This document shows, one piece after another, positions 15,227-23,538 of a DNA stretch of 64,000 bases. The position numbers and the translations under genes were made by a program. The notes beneath the pieces are model-generated. The model did not search any database. It was not told where the DNA came from and worked only from the letters and a program-made list of their open reading frames with translations. The DNA is from Pseudomonadota bacterium (GTDB taxonomy: Bacteria > Pseudomonadota > Gammaproteobacteria > Steroidobacterales > Steroidobacteraceae), in NCBI GenBank assembly GCA_023391815.1, contig JAEWAF010000135.1, positions 44,546 through 108,545 of the forward strand, given 5' to 3'. Numbering within the stretch: position 1 is the first letter of the stretch; every line of letters begins with the position of its first letter.

Positions 15227-17803
15227 GTGTCCGGCGAAACCAATCGCAGTCCCGATAGTTATCTAATGATGAAAAAGACCGATTCGCGCCTGGAGGGCAT
15301 GGTCCGCGTCCGCGGCGCGCGTGAGCACAATCTGAAGAATGTCGATGTAGAGATTCCACGCGACGCATTGGTGGTCTTCACCGGTGTCTCCGGGTCGGGA
15401 AAATCCTCGCTCGCATTTGGCACGTTGTACGCCGAGGCACAGCGGCGTTATCTGGAATCGGTGTCGCCCTACGCGCGCCGGTTGTTTCATCAAATGGGCG
15501 TGCCCCAAGTCGATGAGATCGATGGCTTGCCGCCAGCGGTCGCGCTTCAACAGCAACGAGGCTCGCCGACGACCCGTTCGTCGGTAGGCAGCGTCACCAT
15601 GCTGTCGAACCTGTTGCGCATGTTGTATTCGCGAGCGGGCGATTATCCGCGCGGTCAGCCGCTGCTATACGCCGAGTCGTTCTCGCCGAACACGCCGCAG
15701 GGCGCGTGCCCGACCTGTCACGGGTTGGGCAGGATTTACGACGCGACGGAAGCATCGATGGTGCCCGACCCCTCGCTCAGCATTCGGGAACGAGCGATCG
15801 CGGCGTGGCCGCCAGCATGGCATGGGCAAAACCTACGAGATATCGCAGTGACGCTGGGCTTCGACATCGACAAGCCCTGGCGCGAGCTGCCGAAAAAAGA
15901 TCGCGACTGGCTGCTGTTCACCGACGAGCAGCCGACGGTGCCGGTGTATGCAGGTTACGAGCCGCACGAGGTGCGGCGTGCGTTGAAGCGCAAGGAGGAA
16001 CCGAGCTATCAGGGAACGTTTACCGGCGCACGCCGCTACGTTCTGCACACCTTCGCGAACACCGAAAGCCCGCTGATGAAAAAGCGGGTCTCGCAGTATC
16101 TGGTCAGCACCGATTGTCCGCTGTGCAAAGGCAAGCGGCTCAAGCTGGAAGCGTTGTCCGTGAAGTTCGCCGAACTAGACATCGCACAGATGTCGAGTCT
16201 GCCGCTCAAGGAACTGGCCAGGCTGTTGCAACCGTATGCGTCCGGTTCGGCGCCACGTTGGCGCAAGCTCGAAGCGGAGCATCCGGAGAAGGCACTGGTC
16301 ACTCAGCGGATCGTGCAGGATCTCGAAGCGCGCGTTGCCGTGATGCTCGACTTGGGTCTGGGGTACTTGTCGCTGGAACGCAGTACGCCCACGTTGTCTC
16401 CCGGTGAGTTGCAGCGTCTGCGGCTGGCCACTCAGGTGCGATCGAATCTGTTCGGCGTCGTGTACGTGCTCGATGAACCGTCGGCCGGATTGCATCCGGC
16501 GGACACGAAGGCGTTGCTGGCCGCGCTCGATCAGCTGAAGCGGGCGGGCAACTCGCTGTTCGTCGTCGAGCATGAGCTCGATGTCATTCGTCACGCCGAT
16601 TGGATCGTCGATGTCGGCCCGGCCGCGGGCGAGCACGGCGGACAGATCTTGTACAGCGGGCCGCCCAAAGGGCTTGCGTCGGTCGACACATCGCACACGC
16701 GACGATTCCTGTTCTCCGAATTCAAGCTGCCGCCGCGCGAGAAGAGAACACCGCGCGAATGGTTGAAGCTGAGCGGAGTGACACGAAACAATCTGCAGGG
16801 CCTCGATGCGCAGTTCCCGCTGGGCTTGTTGACCAGCGTGACCGGCGTGTCCGGCTCGGGGAAGTCGACGCTGGTCAGCCAGGTGTTGGTTGAACTGGTG
16901 GCCGCGCATCTTGGACAAGAGGTCACGCCCGACGAAGAGGAAGGCAGCGAGCTGGAGCGCACCGTCGTGCATACGCTCGGTGGCCGGATCGCCGCCGGTA
17001 TGGATCGAATCAAGCGACTGGTCCGGGTGGACCAGAAGCCGATCGGCCGCACGCCGCGATCCAATCTGGCGACCTACACCGGCTTGTTCGACTATGTCAG
17101 AAAGCTGTTCGCGGCCACGAAGACCGCTCGCTCACGTCGCTACGACGCGGGTCGATTCTCTTTCAACGTTGCGAAAGGCCGTTGCGAGACCTGCGAAGGC
17201 GAGGGTTTCGTGATGGTCGAGTTGCTGTTCCTGCCAAGCGTGTACGCGCCTTGCCCAACGTGTCATGGCGCTCGTTACAACGCGCAGACGCTGGAGATTC
17301 GGTATCGAGAAAAGAACATCGCCGAAGTGCTGGCGATGACAGTGGACGCAGCGTGGCAGTTCTTCGAGGACGAGCCGCACATTCATCGCTCGCTCGATGT
17401 GCTGCGTGAAGTGGGCTTGGGATATTTGCGCCTTGGACAAGCGGCGACGGAGCTGTCCGGCGGCGAGGCTCAGCGCATCAAGCTGGCGACCGAGCTGCAG
17501 CGCTTGTCCAAGGGCGACACATTATATGTATTGGACGAGCCGACCACCGGCTTGCATCCGACCGACGTCGAGCGCTTGGTCGTGCAACTCGAACGCTTGG
17601 TGGAAGCGGGGAACACCGTGGTGGTCGTCGAACACGACATGCGCGTGGTCGCGGGGAGCGATTGGGTCATCGACATGGGGCCGGGCGCCGGCGACGAAGG
17701 CGGATCGGTCGTCGCGACCGGCTTGCCCGCGCAGGTCGCCAAGTCGAAGCGCAGCCGGACGGCGCCTTACCTTGCGGAGTTCCTCGAATCAGCGAGCAGC
17801 TGA
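15227..17803 (+). CDS. uvrA: UvrA-family excinuclease ATPase, short (UvrA2-like) form
   Basis: Protein of 858 residues with two ABC ATPase modules. Walker A sequences are GVSGSGKSS (about 53-61) and a second GVSGSGKST near residue 545; signature motifs are LSPGELQRL and LSGGEAQRI. Cysteine modules are visible as CPTCHGLG, CPLCKGKRL and CETCEGEGF followed by CPTCHGARY. Canonical UvrA is about 940 residues; the shortfall lies in the N-terminal half between the first Walker A and the signature, where the UvrB-binding region sits, as in UvrA2 paralogues linked to DNA-damage or drug tolerance. The GTG at 15227 has GGTAGGA upstream; ATGs at 15266 and 15299 are alternatives. No uvrB is nearby. Confidence 0.9.
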   Translation: MSGETNRSPDSYLMMKKTDSRLEGMVRVRGAREHNLKNVDVEIPRDALVVFTGVSGSGKSSLAFGTLYAEAQRRYLESVSPYARRLFHQMGVPQVDEIDGLPPAVALQQQRGSPTTRSSVGSVTMLSNLLRMLYSRAGDYPRGQPLLYAESFSPNTPQGACPTCHGLGRIYDATEASMVPDPSLSIRERAIAAWPPAWHGQNLRDIAVTLGFDIDKPWRELPKKDRDWLLFTDEQPTVPVYAGYEPHEVRRALKRKEEPSYQGTFTGARRYVLHTFANTESPLMKKRVSQYLVSTDCPLCKGKRLKLEALSVKFAELDIAQMSSLPLKELARLLQPYASGSAPRWRKLEAEHPEKALVTQRIVQDLEARVAVMLDLGLGYLSLERSTPTLSPGELQRLRLATQVRSNLFGVVYVLDEPSAGLHPADTKALLAALDQLKRAGNSLFVVEHELDVIRHADWIVDVGPAAGEHGGQILYSGPPKGLASVDTSHTRRFLFSEFKLPPREKRTPREWLKLSGVTRNNLQGLDAQFPLGLLTSVTGVSGSGKSTLVSQVLVELVAAHLGQEVTPDEEEGSELERTVVHTLGGRIAAGMDRIKRLVRVDQKPIGRTPRSNLATYTGLFDYVRKLFAATKTARSRRYDAGRFSFNVAKGRCETCEGEGFVMVELLFLPSVYAPCPTCHGARYNAQTLEIRYREKNIAEVLAMTVDAAWQFFEDEPHIHRSLDVLREVGLGYLRLGQAATELSGGEAQRIKLATELQRLSKGDTLYVLDEPTTGLHPTDVERLVVQLERLVEAGNTVVVVEHDMRVVAGSDWVIDMGPGAGDEGGSVVATGLPAQVAKSKRSRTAPYLAEFLESASS

Positions 17804-17804
17804 T

Positions 17805-19001
17805 TCATCCTTGGTAAGCATTCGTGTGCAGCACGACCTTGCGACACGCCTCGCGCTTCTCGTTGAAGATCTCGTAACCGCGCGCCACGTCCGTGAGCGG
17901 AAGATCGTGGGTGATGATGCGATCGGGGCGCAGTCGGCCCGCCGCGATGTGGTCGAGCAGCTCGGGCTGAAACCTGCGCGTGTGGGTCTGGCCCATGCGG
18001 AAGGTCAGGCCCTTCTCGAACGCGTCGCCGAACAGGAAGCCATGAATGAACCCGGCGTACACGCCCGGAACGCTGACGACTCCGCCGCGACGTACGGCTG
18101 CAATGGCCTGCCGCAGCACCTTGCCGCTGCTGCCTTCCATTTTCAGATTGGTCAGCACCGTTTCGGTCGTGCTGCCTTTCGCCTCGAATCCGACTGCGTC
18201 GATTACCGCATCGACGCCGCGGAAATCGGTGAGCCGGATGATCTCTTCGGCGGGGTCCTCGACTTTATCGAAGTGCAACGGCGTGACGCCGTAAGTCTCG
18301 GCGGCGAACTCCAGGCGATAGTCGTGATGATCGATCATGAAGATCCGGGACGCGCCCAGCAGTCTCGCCGACTCGGCGGCCATCAGGCCGACCGGACCGG
18401 CGCCGAAAATAGCCACGGTGGAGCCTTTGCGGATTTCCGCGTTCACCGCCGCCATGTAGCCGGTCGGCAGGATGTCGGAAAGAAACAAAACCTGGTTGTC
18501 GCGTAACGAGCTCGGGACGACTAATGGGCCGACGTTGGCCTTCGGCACACGCACCAGCTCCGCCTGACCGCCGGGAATGCCGCCGTATAAATGCGAGTAG
18601 CCGAACATGGCGGCGCCCGGGCGCACGTCCTTCTTGTTCACGATCGCGCCTCGGCCCTCCAAAGGGCCGGTTTGCACGTTCGTGGTCTCACAGGCGGCGT
18701 ACAGCTCCAGGTTGCAGAAGAAACAACCGCCGCAGGCGATGTTGAATGGCACGACCACCCGATCGCCCTTGCGCAGCCGACCGACCTCGCTGCCCACTGC
18801 TTCGACGATGCCCATGAATTCGTGACCGAGAATGTCGCCATGCTCCACCGCGGGAATCTTGCCGCGATAGATGTGGAGGTCCGAGCCGCAGATGGCGGTC
18901 GATGTTATGCGAACGATGATGTCGTCGGCGGCGAGGATGCGCGGATCTTCGACTTCATCGAGGCGCACGTTACGCGGGCCATGATAAGCAAGGGCCTTCA
19001 T
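17805..19001 (-). CDS. Zinc-dependent alcohol dehydrogenase (threonine/formaldehyde dehydrogenase-like)
   Basis: Protein of 398 residues of the zinc MDR class. The catalytic zinc region is TAICGSDLHIYRG with GHEFMG downstream. The structural zinc site is CGGCFFCNLELYAAC, four cysteines in C-x2-C-x2-C-x7-C spacing. The cofactor fold is VAIFGAGPVGLMAAESARLLG. An insertion around YSHLYGGIPGGQAE matches the glutathione-independent formaldehyde dehydrogenase branch. It is probably a cytoplasmic NAD-dependent alcohol or aldehyde dehydrogenase; the substrate is unknown. It is convergent with uvrA, the stops being one base apart. Confidence 0.92.
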   Translation of the reverse strand: MKALAYHGPRNVRLDEVEDPRILAADDIIVRITSTAICGSDLHIYRGKIPAVEHGDILGHEFMGIVEAVGSEVGRLRKGDRVVVPFNIACGGCFFCNLELYAACETTNVQTGPLEGRGAIVNKKDVRPGAAMFGYSHLYGGIPGGQAELVRVPKANVGPLVVPSSLRDNQVLFLSDILPTGYMAAVNAEIRKGSTVAIFGAGPVGLMAAESARLLGASRIFMIDHHDYRLEFAAETYGVTPLHFDKVEDPAEEIIRLTDFRGVDAVIDAVGFEAKGSTTETVLTNLKMEGSSGKVLRQAIAAVRRGGVVSVPGVYAGFIHGFLFGDAFEKGLTFRMGQTHTRRFQPELLDHIAAGRLRPDRIITHDLPLTDVARGYEIFNEKREACRKVVLHTNAYQG

Positions 19002-19074
19002 CTGGAATCTCCGAGACTACGTCAGAGGTGCGAGTTCAATCTCTCGCACTCGGTCCGGGTTCCGTGCTCCGCGC

Positions 19075-19632
19075 TCAGAAGCGTACTTGCCGAGAGTGGC
19101 TGATTCTGGCCATCAGCGCATGAGAAAATATATATAACGCATGTTTGGTATCTTCCGCCGCGCCGGCGCCGACACAGTCGGAAGGAACGACCAGCTCATA
19201 TTCGCGAACGTGCGCGTCCATGGCGGTGAACAGCACGCACTGGTGGCTGGTGATGCCCGTGGCTACGAGACGGCCCACCTTCAGCCGCTCCAGCAAGGTG
19301 TCCAGCGGAGTGCCGAAGAACGCGGAGTGCCTCGGTTTGAACATGAAGTAGTCTTCCGGCGTCGGGGCGAGCTGCTCGACGACCTTCCGTCCGGGCGAAT
19401 CGGGCTGCATGCAACGCTCGAGGAAGGATTTCTGGTCCGACTCCCATTGACCCAGTGTGTCGTTGGCGTAGATCACAGGGACCTTCGCTGCGTGAGCGCG
19501 TTTTCTGAGCCGCGCGATATTGGGTGCCGCCTTCACAGCGCTGCGCAGAATTCGATCGCCGTCCGGGTAGCGATACTCGGAGATCATGTCCAGGATCAGC
19601 AGCGCGGTACCGGTCTTGTCTCGGTGGGGCAT
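19075..19632 (-). CDS. Isochorismatase-family cysteine hydrolase
   Basis: Protein of 185 residues from this start (204 from an ATG at 19689). The fold motif TALLILDMISEYRYPDG carries the catalytic Asp. A Lys lies in MFKPRHSAFFGTPLD, and the nucleophile is the Cys in TGITSHQCVLFTAMDAH. Asp-Lys-Cys is the triad of the isochorismatase/nicotinamidase superfamily. Substrates in the family are diverse, and genomic context does not help. Neither start has a ribosome site on this strand. The region just upstream holds an AGGAGG-like sequence on the opposite strand. Confidence 0.85.
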   Translation of the reverse strand: MPHRDKTGTALLILDMISEYRYPDGDRILRSAVKAAPNIARLRKRAHAAKVPVIYANDTLGQWESDQKSFLERCMQPDSPGRKVVEQLAPTPEDYFMFKPRHSAFFGTPLDTLLERLKVGRLVATGITSHQCVLFTAMDAHVREYELVVPSDCVGAGAAEDTKHALYIFSHALMARISHSRQVRF

Positions 19633-19730
19633 GTGCAGAGAATGTGGCAGCGACGCGATGGTTCCGTCGCGAGGGAACCTCGCTGACATAGGAGGAATTT
19701 CAAGCAGCGCGGCGGTCGCGGAGCGTGCCT

Positions 19731-20285
19731 ATGGGATTGCAAGCCTTGCTGGAAAATCTGCTGGGGTGGGGCATCTATCCGCTTTGGATGCTGGCCGGGG
19801 CGGGAGATTATCTATGTCATCGGCGCACCGACATCGAACACTCGTCCGGCAGCGTCGAGTCCTGGTTTCACGTGGCTCAGTTCCTGACGTTGCTGGTCGC
19901 GATCGCGGCCGGCGCGTGCGTGGAGCCTAACGCGCTCGTGTTCGGCGTCATGGTCGTGGCCGTTGTTGCGCATTCCGTGCTGGCTCATCTCGATGTTTCC
20001 TACACGGATAGCCGGCGCTACATCTCACCGTTCGAACAGCTCGTTCACGGCTTCATGGATGTGTTGCCGCTGGTGGCGGTGGCGATCTTCGGTGTGTTGC
20101 ATTGGCAGGAGATCGCCGCCGGACCGGGGAACGCATCGCTGACGCTGATGAGCGCGGATGCCAGTCGCGTGTCGTTGGTACTGAGCTTCGTCGTTCTGGC
20201 CGGCGTGCCGATCCTGGAAGAACTGATACGAACGCTGCGCCATCGCAGGCGGCTCTATCAGGCCGGCTTCGCCACCATCAAGTAG
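19731..20285 (+). CDS. Multi-spanning membrane protein, unknown function
   Basis: Protein of 184 residues with about five hydrophobic segments: near residues 12-26, 48-64, 68-88, 110-126 and 150-170. Conserved-looking polar residues are GAGDYLCHRRTDIEHSSG near residue 24 and DVSYTDSRRYISPFEQLVHG near residue 90; similar proteins occur in other proteobacteria as hypothetical membrane proteins. No catalytic family is recognised. A GTG lies two codons upstream at 19725. Its 3' end overlaps the convergent DUF2269 gene by 28 bases. Confidence 0.75.
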   Translation: MGLQALLENLLGWGIYPLWMLAGAGDYLCHRRTDIEHSSGSVESWFHVAQFLTLLVAIAAGACVEPNALVFGVMVVAVVAHSVLAHLDVSYTDSRRYISPFEQLVHGFMDVLPLVAVAIFGVLHWQEIAAGPGNASLTLMSADASRVSLVLSFVVLAGVPILEELIRTLRHRRRLYQAGFATIK

Positions 20286-20722
20286 AAGACCACGACCAGT
20301 GCCGCGAACGCGACGATGCCCAGCGCCACCCACCATTTCAGAAAAGTCCAATAGCGCTGCGGCAACTGCGCGCCGTTGGCGGCGGCAGTTGCAGCCATGT
20401 CTCGCATCTTGATCTGCATCCACACGACGGGCAGCCAGGCTGCGCCGGCGAGAAAATACAAGCCGATAGACACGACGATCCAGGTGCTCGACAGCGGAAA
20501 GCCGGCGAGATGGATCAGGTACAAGCCGGTGACGGGTTGAATGATGATGGTCGGTGTGGTGAAGGCATAGTCCGCGATGACCACATAGCGCACAACGGTC
20601 GCGATGACGCGAGCGTCGCGCGTCAGGCTCGTGAAGAACATGTAGAAGGCGGAACCCAGTCCTGTACCGAACAGCAGCGTTGAGGACAGAATGTGCAACC
20701 ATTTTACGACGAGGTATTCCAT
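20258..20722 (-). CDS. DUF2269-like integral membrane protein
   Basis: Protein of 154 residues with four predicted membrane helices. The N-terminus YLVVKWLHILSSTLLFGTGLG and the central PTIIIQPVTGLYLI match DUF2269 (COG5528). The function is unknown. The ATG at 20722 lies inside the end of the upstream SDR-DoxX fusion gene, overlapping by 19 bases, so the two are probably co-translated. Pairing of these two membrane-associated genes suggests a shared envelope role. Confidence 0.85.
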   Translation of the reverse strand: MEYLVVKWLHILSSTLLFGTGLGSAFYMFFTSLTRDARVIATVVRYVVIADYAFTTPTIIIQPVTGLYLIHLAGFPLSSTWIVVSIGLYFLAGAAWLPVVWMQIKMRDMAATAAANGAQLPQRYWTFLKWWVALGIVAFAALVVVFYLMVAKPA

Positions 20723-21978
20723 CGACGCGCTTCCAGCGTGTACAGCAGATAGATGGCCGCGAGCATCACCAGATTCTTGCTCAGCGGTCCATAAGGATGC
20801 AGCCAGAACTCCGGCAGCTTGAAAGTAATGATCACCGTGTACCCACCGATGACCGCGAGCTGCAAGAGCCACAGCCATCGCCGCCGGCTCAGGATCAGCG
20901 TGCCGACGCCAATCAGCAGATCGAGCACGGCGGCGCCGTACAACATCGCTGGCGCAAGCGCGCCGGTGATGCCGACGCGTGCAAGCAATTCATAACTCTC
21001 GCGGGCGGGGTACAAGCCCAACGACACGATGCCCGTCCAGATCCACACCAGCGCGATGCTATATCTCAGCAATGGCAACAGCCAAGCGAGCTGAGCCGCG
21101 ATCAGCATCGCTTCTCGCTGCTGGCCATCGATCAGTTCTTCTATGGCTCGTGGCGCGCGGCCGAGTAGCCGCTGCGTGTCGTCCGGCGGAGCCGTGTTGC
21201 CGGCATTGAGCATGGACAATGTTTCTCGATCCAATAGCGAGCCGGGCAAATGCTCCGCAACTGTGGCCGCTGCGCGCATCAGGCCGGCGGGGATGCTGAT
21301 GAACCTTGCACGAGGCAATTGTAGCCGTGCACGCAGCCGTCGCAGAAACTCTTTGAGAGTGACGGGCTCGGGACCGACCAGAGCAACGCGCCGTTGATCC
21401 ATTTCGGAAGTTTCGATGATTTCCTGGACAGCGGAAACGACATCCTCGATATGAATGGGCTGAACTTGCTGATGGCCGCCGCCCGGCAAAGGAATCACCG
21501 GCAAACTCGCGAGCAGTGTGAACAGCGAGGCGCTCGTGCCGCCGGCGCCGAACACCAACGAGGGCTGAACGATTGTCCATCGCAGCGGCAGCGACTCCAC
21601 AAATCGGTCCGCGGCATGCTTGCTGGTGAAATATCGGGTGTTACCGCGATCGGCGCCGAGCGCGGAGATTTGCACGATTTTCTTGACGCCCGCGCGAGCG
21701 CATGCCGCGAATAACGCCTGTGGCGTGCGTGTGTGTATGTTCTCGAAAGCTTGGCTGCCGTGCTCGCGGATGATGCCGACCGCGTTGACGACCACATCGA
21801 CACCTGCAAGCCGAGTCGTCCATACCGATGGATCCAGATCCCGCGTGAAGTCAGCGGCGATCGCGTCCTCATGGGCGGCGTGACGAGCAACTGCAATGAC
21901 GCGATGGCCGCGCGCGCGCAGCGCCGCCGTCAAACGGCGTCCGATAAATCCTGTGGCGCCGGTGATGAGGACGACCAT
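20704..21978 (-). CDS. SDR epimerase/NDUFA9-like domain fused to DoxX-like membrane domain
   Basis: Protein of 424 residues. Residues 1-290 are an extended or atypical short-chain dehydrogenase with the dinucleotide fold VVLITGATGFIGRRL. It shows VVNAVGIIREHG in place of the catalytic region of true epimerases, like the complex I NDUFA9 family. Residues about 300-424 hold four membrane helices resembling DoxX-like proteins. The start at 21978 is chosen because it begins directly at the Rossmann strand, although no ribosome site is evident. The fusion plus the overlapping DUF2269 gene indicate a membrane-tethered redox or lipid-related function. The actual reaction is unknown. Confidence 0.85.
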   Translation of the reverse strand: MVVLITGATGFIGRRLTAALRARGHRVIAVARHAAHEDAIAADFTRDLDPSVWTTRLAGVDVVVNAVGIIREHGSQAFENIHTRTPQALFAACARAGVKKIVQISALGADRGNTRYFTSKHAADRFVESLPLRWTIVQPSLVFGAGGTSASLFTLLASLPVIPLPGGGHQQVQPIHIEDVVSAVQEIIETSEMDQRRVALVGPEPVTLKEFLRRLRARLQLPRARFISIPAGLMRAAATVAEHLPGSLLDRETLSMLNAGNTAPPDDTQRLLGRAPRAIEELIDGQQREAMLIAAQLAWLLPLLRYSIALVWIWTGIVSLGLYPARESYELLARVGITGALAPAMLYGAAVLDLLIGVGTLILSRRRWLWLLQLAVIGGYTVIITFKLPEFWLHPYGPLSKNLVMLAAIYLLYTLEARRWNTSS

Positions 21979-22020
21979 GAGAAGGGGAACCCGGACCCTG
22001 CTTGCGAGGTTGAACTGACG

Positions 22021-22554
22021 ATGTTCAGCAATGTTCCGTATCGTAAGCGGCTTGGCCGCCCGGCGCACTGGCGCAAGCCACCGCGTTCCACCGTCAAACA
22101 AGTGGCGCTCGATGCTGTTGTATCCGGAACGGCTGCAAGCCTCGCGTCAGCGGGCGCGCTGATGGCGTCCAGTAAACTGCGTAATGGCAGTGCCGCGGGC
22201 GGGTTGAACGGGCCCAGTCAATGGCTCTGGGGCGAGGCCGAAGCTTACACTCGCGAGCCGACGCTGCGTCACACAGCAGCGGGCTACGTGATCCATCACG
22301 GCACGTCGATCTTCTGGGCGGCATTGCACGGATTGGTTTTCGGTCGCAGCCTGAGCAGAAAGCCAGCCCTACAACACTGCGCCGAAGCGGCGGTCAGCGC
22401 GACGACGGCTTACTTCGTCGATTATCACCTGACGCCACGTCGCCTCCGTCCCGGATTTGAAAAGCACGTGAGCCCGAAAGGCATGGTCGCCGTGTACGCG
22501 GCGTTTGCTGCCGGGCTCGCGATCGCCGCCATCGTGAAAGACAGTCGGCGATAA
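22021..22554 (+). CDS. Conserved hypothetical protein with hydrophobic segments
   Basis: Protein of 177 residues, rich in Ala and basic residues. It shows a hydrophobic helix around ALDAVVSGTAASLASAGALMA, a middle stretch with HHGTSIFWAALHGLVFG, and a C-terminal helix VAVYAAFAAGLAIAAIV. It is probably membrane-associated, with three possible helices. No domain is recognised. GAGGTTGA about 11 bases upstream may be the ribosome site. It is divergent from the SDR-DoxX fusion with a 42-base gap, and ends 8 bases before the convergent SDR gene. Confidence 0.65.
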   Translation: MFSNVPYRKRLGRPAHWRKPPRSTVKQVALDAVVSGTAASLASAGALMASSKLRNGSAAGGLNGPSQWLWGEAEAYTREPTLRHTAAGYVIHHGTSIFWAALHGLVFGRSLSRKPALQHCAEAAVSATTAYFVDYHLTPRRLRPGFEKHVSPKGMVAVYAAFAAGLAIAAIVKDSRR

Positions 22555-22561
22555 TTCCTTC

Positions 22562-23371
22562 TCAGTGCCTGCGCTGAGTCTGCTTGCCGTGCGCGCGAGC
22601 TTTGGCTTCATCGCTCATCAATTTCGCGGCGCCCATCTGCAGCTTGTTCTTCATGCCGGGCACGACATGGTCGGCGCCTTCGTTCAGCGCCTGAATCGCG
22701 GCTTCGGCAACTTCGGCCGGGTCCTGCTTCGCCGATTCGCCCACCACCGTGTCTTCCATCTGCGCACGCTCGAAGAACTCCGTGTCGGTGGGGCCGGGCA
22801 TCAGCACGGTGACGTTGATCCCTTTGTCCTTGAGCTCGTTGCGAATCGCCTGTCCGAACGAACGCAGAAACGCTTTGCTCGCGGCGTACACCGCCATGCG
22901 CGGTCCCGGCAGCACACCCGCGACGGAGGACGTGATCAAAATATCGCCGCCCCCTTGCTCGAGCATGTCGCGCGAAATCAGCTTCACCAGGTGCACCTGT
23001 GAAGTCACATTGAGGTTGATCAGTGCGATCTCTTCTTCCAGATCCGTTTCATCGGTGAAGCCGCCATACACACCGACGCCGGCGTTGGCGGCGAGCAGAT
23101 CGACGGGCCGCTGCAACGCTCGCACGCTGTCATAAACCTTGCGCACGCCCTCGCGCTGTGACAAATCCGCCTGTACGACTTCGACCTGCGTGACATCGTC
23201 GATCTCTGACAATGCATCGGCCGCTTCGTTGAGCTTCTCGGCGTTATCGGAAACCATCACCAGATCGTAGCCGCGCTCGGCAAGCTTGCGCGCCAGCTCG
23301 AACCCGATGCCGCTGGATGCACCGGTAACTAATGCAAGGGGACGTTGAACATCGGCGCTGGGGGCGTTCAT
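22562..23371 (-). CDS. Short-chain dehydrogenase/reductase
   Basis: Protein of 269 residues, classical SDR. Visible are the cofactor motif TGASSGIGFELA, NAGVGVYG, the catalytic Ser in LITSSVAG and YAASKAF with the Tyr and Lys of the active site. The C-terminal tail (KNKLQMGAAKLMSDEAKARAHGKQ) is basic and extends beyond the usual fold. NAD(P)-dependent oxidoreduction of an unknown substrate is expected. The gene is divergent from the ThDP enzyme gene across about 167 bases. Confidence 0.9.
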   Translation of the reverse strand: MNAPSADVQRPLALVTGASSGIGFELARKLAERGYDLVMVSDNAEKLNEAADALSEIDDVTQVEVVQADLSQREGVRKVYDSVRALQRPVDLLAANAGVGVYGGFTDETDLEEEIALINLNVTSQVHLVKLISRDMLEQGGGDILITSSVAGVLPGPRMAVYAASKAFLRSFGQAIRNELKDKGINVTVLMPGPTDTEFFERAQMEDTVVGESAKQDPAEVAEAAIQALNEGADHVVPGMKNKLQMGAAKLMSDEAKARAHGKQTQRRH

Positions 23372-23538
23372 GGGGGCTCCGGCTCGCTGGGTACAGCTGC
23401 GCAACGTCTCGCGCATCCCCAGGTTCCTGGCCGCCTTGCCGCTGCGGTTTGGCGCAGGACCAATCGACCCGACTCACGCATTGCAGATCAGATGCGCGGT
23501 GTGCCGTGCCGTCCGACCTTGTCCCCGGGAGAGTGCTC

